From assembly GCF_000472385.1 (NCBI RefSeq), contig NZ_AWZU01000019.1, positions 309 through 64,308 of the forward strand: a stretch of DNA of 64,000 nucleotides, given 5' to 3'. Positions 58,016 through 64,000 of this stretch are shown piece by piece. The DNA is from Bradyrhizobium sp. ARR65 (GTDB lineage: Bacteria; Pseudomonadota; Alphaproteobacteria; Rhizobiales; Xanthobacteraceae). Under the pieces are notes generated by a model. It had not been told where the DNA came from. It saw only the letters and a list, made by a program, of their open reading frames with translations, and made no database searches. Within the stretch, counting starts at the first letter, position 1. Each line of letters opens with the position of its first letter. The translations under genes were made by a program, and so were the position numbers.

Positions 58016-59116
58016 ATGTCTGTTGCACTTCAACAGAACCGAGCCAAACCATTTGCCAACACACAGGCCAAGCCTGGCGCTGCAGAAGACGACGATTCCG
58101 ACATTTCCGCGCTGATCGGCCGGCTCACGGCCGAGGTCAATCAGATCGCCATCGACAAGACCAAATCGATCCAGCAGATCACCAACCAGATGAAGATGCT
58201 GGCGCTGAACGCGCTGATCGAGAGTTCGCGTGCGGGCGCGCAAGGCGCCGGGTTCGGGGTGGTCGCGCAGGAGGTGCGCGGCGTCGGCCAGCAGGTCGAG
58301 GCGATAGCGCGCGAACTGGAAACCCAGCTCACCAAGCGCACCGCCAATCTCATGACCTCGATCCAGCGCATGGTCGAGCGCTCGCGCGGCGAGCGCCTGG
58401 TCGACCTGTCGCTCAACGCCATCGAACTGATCGACCGCAATCTGTACGAGCGGACCTGCGACGTGCGCTGGTGGGCCACCGACTCGGCCGTCGTCGAATG
58501 CGCGGCGGCGCCCGAAGCGGCCGCGGTCGCACACGTTTCGGAGCGGCTCGGCGTGATCCTGTCGGCCTATACCGTCTATCTCGACCTCTGGCTCTGCGAC
58601 CTCGATGGCAACGTGATCGCCAGTGGACGGCCCAACCGTTTCAGCGTCAAAGGCCAGAATGTCGCTGCCACAAAATGGTTTGCGCAAGCGCGCGGGCTCG
58701 CCTCGGGCGACGACTACGTCGCCGGCGATGTCGAGTGCCAGCCCCTGCTCGGCAATGCCCAGGTCGCGACCTATTGCGCGAGCGTGCGCGCCGACGGCAA
58801 GGCCCATGGCAAGCCGATCGGCGTGCTCGCCATTCACTTCGATTGGGAGCCGCAAGCCCGCGCCATCGTGCAGGGTGTGCGCGTCGGCGCCGATGACAAG
58901 GCACGCGTGCTGCTGGTCGACTCCAATTTTCGGGTAATCGCGGCCTCCGACGGCCAGGGCCTGCTCACCGAACGCGTAACGTTGTCGCTCGAGGGCCGGC
59001 GCAGCGGCTTCTATCACGACCGCTCCGGCGCGCTGGTCGCCTTCCACGCCACGCCGGGCTATGAGACCTATAAGGGGCTCGGCTGGTTTGGCGTGATCAT
59101 CAGCGGGGCGGGATAG
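58016..59116 (+). CDS. Soluble chemoreceptor-like protein (N-terminal MCP tip, C-terminal Cache-like sensor)
   Basis: A 366-residue cytosolic protein without membrane helices. Residues about 30-110 hold the signalling tip of methyl-accepting chemotaxis proteins (KMLALNALIESSRAGAQGAG, then FGVVAQEVR). The rest resembles a dCache/PAS-like sensor (VYLDLWLCDLDGNVIASGRP, IGVLAIHFDWEPQA, and VLLVDSNFRVIAASDGQGLL). The order is the reverse of ordinary receptors and the coiled coil is short. The start at 58016 follows gagga. Whether it couples to CheA is unknown. Confidence 0.82.
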   Translation: MSVALQQNRAKPFANTQAKPGAAEDDDSDISALIGRLTAEVNQIAIDKTKSIQQITNQMKMLALNALIESSRAGAQGAGFGVVAQEVRGVGQQVEAIARELETQLTKRTANLMTSIQRMVERSRGERLVDLSLNAIELIDRNLYERTCDVRWWATDSAVVECAAAPEAAAVAHVSERLGVILSAYTVYLDLWLCDLDGNVIASGRPNRFSVKGQNVAATKWFAQARGLASGDDYVAGDVECQPLLGNAQVATYCASVRADGKAHGKPIGVLAIHFDWEPQARAIVQGVRVGADDKARVLLVDSNFRVIAASDGQGLLTERVTLSLEGRRSGFYHDRSGALVAFHATPGYETYKGLGWFGVIISGAG

Positions 59117-59125
59117 GCCAGAGGT

Positions 59126-59845
59126 TCAGCACCCCAGCCGGTCGGCGATGCCGCCGAAATCCTTGGCGATGATGTCCCAATTGCCGGTGGCCTCGAAGTC
59201 TATCTTCTGCAACGGACCGTACTCGGTCGGGCGTGCCACGAAGGCGGTCTTCAGGCCGTGCTTCTGCGCGTTCTTCAGATCGTAATTGTGGGCCGCCACC
59301 ATCATCACCTCACCCGGCTGCAGGCAAAGCAGCTTGACTGCGCCGAGATAGGTTTCGGGGTCGGGCTTGTAGTGCTCGAACAACTCCGCGGACATGATGA
59401 GGTCCCAGGGCAGGCCTGCAAACTTCGCCATGTTGGTGAGCAGCGCCACGTTGCCGTTGGAGAGCGGCGAGATGATGTATTTCTTCTTGAGCCGCGTGAG
59501 CCCGGGCACGCTGTCCGGCCAGGGAGACAGGCGATGCCATCCCATGGTGAGGTGATGCAGATCGGCATCCGTGAGTCCGGAGATACCGAGCTGGGCGACC
59601 AGCGTTTCCAGGGAGCGCCGATGCAGCACGTCGAGGATCACATAGCCGCGCTCGGGATGCTTGCGCACCTCGTCCATCGAGGCAGTGTAGACCGCGCGCC
59701 AGCCGTCCACCAACGCGACCCAATCCGCCTTGAGGCCGCGCGTTTCGCCCCACCTGGTGAAGTCGTTGATCAGGCTGGTGCGCCAGTCGACGACGGTGCC
59801 GAACACATCGAACACCAGCGCTTTGACGGCCGAAAGATCTGACAC
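59126..59845 (-). CDS. Haloacid dehalogenase, type II
   Basis: A 239-residue HAD-superfamily enzyme. Motif I is ALVFDVFGTVVDWRTSLIND (nucleophile Asp), motif II is PLSNGNVALL, motif III Lys is in HYKPDPETYLGAVKL, and motif IV is MMVAAHNYDLKNAQKHGLKT. Spacing matches (S)-2-haloacid dehalogenase, releasing halide from 2-haloalkanoates. GTG at 59845 is preferred, with aggggaaa upstream. The alternative ATG 59875 lies in the repeat that follows. Confidence 0.9.
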   Translation of the reverse strand: MSDLSAVKALVFDVFGTVVDWRTSLINDFTRWGETRGLKADWVALVDGWRAVYTASMDEVRKHPERGYVILDVLHRRSLETLVAQLGISGLTDADLHHLTMGWHRLSPWPDSVPGLTRLKKKYIISPLSNGNVALLTNMAKFAGLPWDLIMSAELFEHYKPDPETYLGAVKLLCLQPGEVMMVAAHNYDLKNAQKHGLKTAFVARPTEYGPLQKIDFEATGNWDIIAKDFGGIADRLGC

Positions 59846-59870
59846 GGTCGTTTCCCCTTTTCTTGTTCTC

Positions 59871-59959
59871 GTCATTCCGGGCGATGCGCAAGCATCGAAC
59901 CCGGAATCTCGCGCCGCAATTTCTGGATTCCAGGCTCCCGCTTTGCACGCCGGAATGAC
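59871..59959. repeat. Dispersed palindromic repeat, family A, copy 3
   Basis: Starts gtcattccgggcgatgcgc and ends gccggaatgac, with internal aacccggaatc as in the copy at 7746. Lies between glpX and the dehalogenase gene. Confidence 0.8.
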
Positions 59960-59970
59960 GGTGCGTGGGG

Positions 59971-60972
59971 TCAGTCCAGGTGGAACTTCTCGAGCTGGCG
60001 GTGCTCGGCCTTGATGTAGCGCACGGTGCCGGTGACCGAGCGCATCACCACGGTCTCCGTCTCGATCACACCGTCCTTGCGGAACTTGGCGCCAGTCAAC
60101 AGCGAGCCGGTGGTAACGCCGGTGGCAGCGAACAGGCAGTCGCCCCTTGCCATGTCCTCGATGCCGTAGATCATCTTGGGATCGGTGATGCCCATCTTGT
60201 GGGCGCGCTCCCGCTTCTCATCGCTGTCGAGCACGAGACGGCATTGCATCTGGCCACCGATGCAGCGCAGAGCCACCGCGGCCAGCACGCCCTCCGGCGC
60301 ACCGCCGGTACCGATATACATGTCGACGCCGGTATTGTCGGGGTCGGCGCAATGGATCACGCCGGCAACGTCGCCGTCGGTGATGAGACGCACCGCAGCT
60401 CCCGTCGAGCGCACGCTCTGGATGATGTCGGCATGGCGCGGACGATCCAGAACCAGAACCGTGATAGCGGAAGCGTCGACGCCTTTCGCCTTAGCCAGCC
60501 GCTTGACGTTATCGGCAGGAGAGGCATCGAGCTCGACCAGGCCTTTCGGATAGCCGGGGCCGATCGCGAGTTTCTGCATATAGACGTCGGGCGCATGCAA
60601 CAGCGTGCCGCCATCGGCTATCGCCATGGTGGCGATTGCGCCCGGCATGTTCTTGGCGCACAGCGTGGTGCCCTCGAGCGGGTCTACCGCGATGTCGACC
60701 TGCGGGCCGGCATTGAGCCCGACCTTCTCGCCGATAAACAGCATCGGCGCCTCGTCGCGCTCGCCCTCGCCGATCACGATCGTACCTTCGATCGGCAGCT
60801 TGTTGAGTTCGCGCCGCATGGCGTCGACCGCGGCCTGGTCCGCCGCCTTCTCGTTGCCATGGCCGCGCAGCCGCGCGGCCGAGACCGCGGCGCGTTCCGT
60901 CACCCGCACAAGTTCGAGCGTCAGGATGCGCTCGAGCAACATCTGCGGCGGAACGGAAATATGGGTCGACAT
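59971..60972 (-). CDS. glpX: Class II fructose-1,6-bisphosphatase
   Basis: A 333-residue Li-sensitive-type phosphatase of gluconeogenesis and the Calvin cycle. Motifs are VIGEGERDEAPMLFIGEKVG (metal Glu residues), DIAVDPLEGTTLCAKN (Asp-Pro-Leu-Glu-Gly), and GGAPEGVLAAVALRCIGGQM. It lies directly upstream of nothing in its operon but next to hom, the common alphaproteobacterial order (hom-glpX). A second, unrelated FBPase lies at 27662. Confidence 0.95.
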   Translation of the reverse strand: MSTHISVPPQMLLERILTLELVRVTERAAVSAARLRGHGNEKAADQAAVDAMRRELNKLPIEGTIVIGEGERDEAPMLFIGEKVGLNAGPQVDIAVDPLEGTTLCAKNMPGAIATMAIADGGTLLHAPDVYMQKLAIGPGYPKGLVELDASPADNVKRLAKAKGVDASAITVLVLDRPRHADIIQSVRSTGAAVRLITDGDVAGVIHCADPDNTGVDMYIGTGGAPEGVLAAVALRCIGGQMQCRLVLDSDEKRERAHKMGITDPKMIYGIEDMARGDCLFAATGVTTGSLLTGAKFRKDGVIETETVVMRSVTGTVRYIKAEHRQLEKFHLD

Positions 60973-61053
60973 CGGCGCACTCCTTAGAAAACTATCTCAC
61001 GGGCCCTTGGGCCCGCCGTCAATCACCTAACGCGTAATCGGTTCGATTTGGCG

Positions 61054-62373
61054 TCAATTCTTTTCGATCCTTATGACCTGCGGCCGGCCGCTGATCACCT
61101 TGTCGCGCTGGACCGCCTTCAAGGCTCGGTAGACCGCGTCCTCATGGGTAGCATAGGTAATCAAAATAACGGGCACTTGCGAAGCCTTGCCTCCCGTGCG
61201 CGCGAGGTCAACGCCGTTGGTGTGGCGCTGCACGATCGATTCCAGGGAGATCTTCTGCTCGGCGAGCCGGGTGGCGATGGCGGCGGCGGTGCCCGGGAAA
61301 TCGCGCGCCATCAGGCGGATGTAATAGCCGCCCTCATGCCGCTCCATCGGCGCCTTTTCGGTCGCGCGGAGCCGGTCGACCGGGCGGCCGAACGGGCTTA
61401 CCCGCGCACCGCGGGCGACATCGGCAATGTCTGCGACCACGGCGGACGCGGTCGCGGCACCACCCGCGCCCGGCCCCACCAGGGTCAGTGGCGGGATGCC
61501 TTCGCCGTCGATCGTCGCCGCATTGGTCACGCCCATTACCTGCGCGATCGATGAAGATTTGGGCACCATGGTCGGATGCACGCGCTGCTCGATGCCCTTG
61601 GCCGTGCGCACCGCGACGCCCAACAGCTTGACGCGATAGCCGAGGTCACTCGCCGCGCGCAGGTCTTCCGGCGTAATCGACGAAATGCCCTCGACATAAA
61701 TAGCGCTCTCGGCCACCTTGGTGCCGAAGGCGAGGCTCGCCAGGATGGCGAGCTTTTGCGCGGTGTCGTGGCCATCGATATCGAAGGACGGATCGGCTTC
61801 CGCATAGCCGAGCCGCTGCGCATCCTTCAGGCATTCTTCGAAAGACAGGCCCTCCTGCTCCATCCGCGTCAGGATGTAATTGCAGGTGCCGTTGAGGATA
61901 CCGTAGACGCGGTTGATCGCGGTGCCCGCAAGCCCCTCGCGCAAGGTCTTCACGACCGGGATCGCGGCACCGACGGCCGCTTCGAAATTCAGCGCCGCCC
62001 CGTGCGCCTCGGCGGCCTTGGCGAGCCGCAGGCCGTGTTTGGCGATCAGCGCCTTGTTGGCGGTCACCACTGATTTGCCGGCTTTCAGCGCGGTCTCGAT
62101 TGCGGAGAGCGCCGGCTCGCCGGCCCCCCCGATCAGTTCCACCAGACAATCGACCTCAGGATTTTCCGCAAGCGCCTGTGGATCCTTCGCCCAGGCGATG
62201 CCGCGCAGATCGACGCCGCGCTTTTTCGCCTTTGAGCGCGCGGTGACGGCGACCACACGTACGGGGCGCCCACAACGCGACGCCAAGCTAGTGCCCTGGC
62301 TCTCGATCAGACGGACGACCTCAGCACCCACGGTGCCGAGCCCCGCTATACCCACTCTCAGGGGTGCGACCAT
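61054..62373 (-). CDS. hom: Homoserine dehydrogenase
   Basis: A 439-residue enzyme reducing aspartate semialdehyde to homoserine for threonine, methionine and isoleucine. The nucleotide fold starts VGIAGLGTVGAEVV. The catalytic domain has YGILNGTCNYILTRMEQEGL, DIDGHDTAQKLAILA and LVGPGAGGAATASAV. The C-terminal ACT domain (YYIRLMARDFPGTAAAIATR) gives threonine feedback control. Start at ATG 62373. It follows the aminotransferase gene codirectionally with a family B repeat between them. Confidence 0.95.
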   Translation of the reverse strand: MVAPLRVGIAGLGTVGAEVVRLIESQGTSLASRCGRPVRVVAVTARSKAKKRGVDLRGIAWAKDPQALAENPEVDCLVELIGGAGEPALSAIETALKAGKSVVTANKALIAKHGLRLAKAAEAHGAALNFEAAVGAAIPVVKTLREGLAGTAINRVYGILNGTCNYILTRMEQEGLSFEECLKDAQRLGYAEADPSFDIDGHDTAQKLAILASLAFGTKVAESAIYVEGISSITPEDLRAASDLGYRVKLLGVAVRTAKGIEQRVHPTMVPKSSSIAQVMGVTNAATIDGEGIPPLTLVGPGAGGAATASAVVADIADVARGARVSPFGRPVDRLRATEKAPMERHEGGYYIRLMARDFPGTAAAIATRLAEQKISLESIVQRHTNGVDLARTGGKASQVPVILITYATHEDAVYRALKAVQRDKVISGRPQVIRIEKN

Positions 62374-62406
62374 AACAGACAAGACCTGGAAAGACTTTAT
62401 GCTGCA

Positions 62407-62453
62407 GGCATGATCTGATCCGAAAACCGGATTCCACTTTTCGGGATCATGCC
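62407..62453. repeat. Dispersed palindromic repeat, family B, copy 3
   Basis: A palindrome from ggcatgatctgatccgaaaa to cttttcgggatcatgcc, between the aminotransferase stop and hom start; its last base is the first base of the aminotransferase stop. Related to 41186-41234 and 55815-55862. Confidence 0.75.
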
Positions 62454-63673
62454 TACCGCCGGTTGGCGAGAGGAACCACGTTGTGCAACGTTTCGATGCC
62501 GCTTTCAAGGAAGCGGCGCACGCCGCGGGCGGCCTGGCGGATACGCTGCTCGTTTTCCACCATGGCGATGCGCACATAGCCTTCGCCATGCTCGCCGAAA
62601 CCGACGCCGGGTGAGACCACGACGCCGGACTTTTCCACCATGAGGGTCGCGAACTGCATGCTGCCTAGCGTCTTGAATGCTTCGGGCAGCGGCGCCCAGG
62701 CGAACATCGAGGCTTCGGGCGGTGGAATCTCCCAGCCCGCGCGACCGAACGATTCGACCAGCGCATCGCGCCGCTTGCGATAGGTATCGCGCATCTCACG
62801 AATGCAGTCCTCCGGACCGTTCAGCGCGGCGGTCGCCGCCACCTGAATCGGCGTGAACGCGCCGTAATCGAGATATGATTTGACGCGCGCCAAGGCCGCG
62901 ATGATCCGCTCATTGCCGACGGCAAAGCCCATACGCCAGCCAGCCATGGAGAAGGTCTTCGACATCGAGGTGAACTCGACGGTGACGTCGATCGCGCCGG
63001 GCACCTGCAGCACGGACGGCGGCGGGTTGCGATCGTCGAAATAGACCTCCGCATAAGCGAGGTCCGAGAGGATGAAGATTTCGTGACGTTTCGCAAACGC
63101 CACGAGGTCCCGATAAAAGTCGAGACTGGCGACATAGGCCGTCGGATTGGAGGGATAGCAGACCACGAGCGCGATCGGCTTCGGGATGGAATGAACGATG
63201 GCGCGCTCGACCGCTTCGAAGAATTGCGGGGTCGGCTCGGACGGCACCGAGCGGATCACCCCGCCCGCCATCAGAAAGCCAAAGGCGTGGATCGGATAGC
63301 TCGGGTTCGGGCACAGGATGACGTCACCGGGCGCGGTGATCGCCTGGGCGACATTGGCAAAGCCTTCCTTGGAGCCGAGCGTCGCGACGATCTGCGTCTC
63401 CGGATTGAGCTTCACCCCGAAGCGCCGCGCATAATAAGCCGCCTGGGCCTTGCGCAGGCCGGGAATGCCGCGGGAGGCCGAGTAGCGGTCGGTCCGCGGC
63501 TTGCCCAGCGTCTCCTTCAATTTGTCCAGGACATGGGGTGGCGCCGGCAGGTCGGGATTGCCCATGCCAAGGTCGATGATATCGGCGCCGGCATTCCGCG
63601 CGGCCGCCTTGGCCCGGTTCACTTGCTCAAAAACGTAAGGCGGCAAACGGCGGATGCGGTAAAATTCTTCCAT
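62453..63673 (-). CDS. Class I PLP aminotransferase (LL-DAP / alanine aminotransferase-like)
   Basis: A 406-residue fold-type I aminotransferase. Key parts are IIDLGMGNPDLPAPPHVLDK, SRGIPGLRKAQAAYYARRFG, CYPSNPTAYVASLDFYRDLV, LSDLAYAEVYFDD and the PLP lysine in SMSKTFSMAGWRMGFAVGNE. This subgroup next to hom in alphaproteobacteria is usually annotated as LL-diaminopimelate or alanine aminotransferase; its substrate here is unproven. Start at 63673 follows aaggag. Confidence 0.9.
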   Translation of the reverse strand: MEEFYRIRRLPPYVFEQVNRAKAAARNAGADIIDLGMGNPDLPAPPHVLDKLKETLGKPRTDRYSASRGIPGLRKAQAAYYARRFGVKLNPETQIVATLGSKEGFANVAQAITAPGDVILCPNPSYPIHAFGFLMAGGVIRSVPSEPTPQFFEAVERAIVHSIPKPIALVVCYPSNPTAYVASLDFYRDLVAFAKRHEIFILSDLAYAEVYFDDRNPPPSVLQVPGAIDVTVEFTSMSKTFSMAGWRMGFAVGNERIIAALARVKSYLDYGAFTPIQVAATAALNGPEDCIREMRDTYRKRRDALVESFGRAGWEIPPPEASMFAWAPLPEAFKTLGSMQFATLMVEKSGVVVSPGVGFGEHGEGYVRIAMVENEQRIRQAARGVRRFLESGIETLHNVVPLANRR

Positions 63674-63868
63674 GGCTCCTTAACTCCGGCAACCGGCATG
63701 GGCAGAATCGCAATCCCATTGGGGATTTGCGAAACGGAAATCCGACTTGCCCGAAAATCGTGCCGAATCAACGACCTAGCACGAATTCAGCGGCAAAATT
63801 CTAAACGGTTGCCCTGATTTGCGGTTGAGCACAGTTCTTTTAGCACGGACCGACGCCCGCGCCAGCGC

Positions 63869-64000
63869 TCACTTCGCGTTGGAATTTTGGGTGGTCGAAG
63901 CCTGACGGTCTCGCGCTTTGATCAATTCAGCTTCAATCTTGGCGCGCTGGTCCGGCGGGATCACTGCCTCGTCCCGGTCCGGCGGCAGGTCATGGACAGG
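63869..64000 (-). CDS. Partial CDS, C terminus of an unknown protein
   Basis: An open minus-strand frame enters from the window edge and ends at TGA 63869-63871. The visible 43 residues (PVHDLPPDRDEAVIPPDQRA, then KIEAELIKARDRQASTTQNS) are charged and helical. The start lies outside the window. I recognise no domain from this tail. Confidence 0.5.
   Translation of the reverse strand, partial: PVHDLPPDRDEAVIPPDQRAKIEAELIKARDRQASTTQNSNAK

Noticed and set aside
62374-62589. Extension of the hom frame to 62589
   Set aside because: It overlaps the aminotransferase end and the family B repeat. The dehydrogenase nucleotide fold begins right after ATG 62373.

Overview
The window looks like chromosome from a Bradyrhizobium-type alphaproteobacterium (Nitrobacteraceae). 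It is GC-rich throughout. It carries a coxMNOP-type oxidase cluster, a DUF3551 secreted protein, a double cold-shock-domain protein, PilZ and HdeD proteins, and two families of dispersed palindromic intergenic repeats. No taxonomic search was possible, so the assignment rests on protein resemblance.

Layout. 1-8.4 kb is ordinary chromosome: a decayed LysR end, tRNA-Pro, a double cold-shock protein, a sirtuin, an H-NS-like stub, several tiny proteins, glyoxalase I, a GST and a PilZ protein. 8.43-20.03 kb is an 11.6-kb integrative element inserted in the 3' end of tRNA-Glu and bounded by a 17-bp direct repeat. It holds a tyrosine integrase, an SF2-type helicase, a winged-helix regulator, one phage tail-collar gene, a serine recombinase and a three-gene operon of unknown function beside attR. 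A 0.6-kb gene-free stretch is packed with CCTNAGG heptamers. 20.1-28.8 kb is a metabolic block: PPi-type phosphofructokinase, an aa3-type oxidase (coxMNOP plus subunit IV), a DUF2189 membrane protein and an archaeal-type (class V) fructose-bisphosphatase. It is followed at 29.06 kb by a near copy of the tRNA-Glu end, so the block may be a second, older insertion.

29-43 kb holds small secreted proteins, an M20 amidohydrolase, a 2OG-Fe(II) oxygenase, a TauE/SafE exporter and a PrsW-like protease. It then has a D-threonate/erythronate operon (DeoR regulator, pdxA2, dtnK, kdgT) and a class I DAHP synthase preceded by a leader peptide with seven aromatic residues and a complete 1:2, 2:3, 3:4 attenuator. 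43-48 kb holds epmB-epmA divergent from efp (EF-P beta-lysylation), DUF202 and cupin genes, and an AhpD-like/MarR pair around a palindromic operator. 48.9-51.6 kb is an A-PCP-TE synthetase whose thioesterase has a Cys nucleophile. 51.8-64 kb is housekeeping: MltB-like transglycosylase, PPOX protein, AraC regulator, SDR, recJ, a soluble chemoreceptor-like protein, haloacid dehalogenase, glpX, hom and an aminotransferase next to hom.

Strongest leads: the aromatic attenuator; three unrelated small secreted proteins ending in the same C-terminal ICRGC; the island cargo operon and its CCTNAGG field; the archaeal-type FBPase with PPi-PFK and an oxidase; and the Cys-nucleophile thioesterase.
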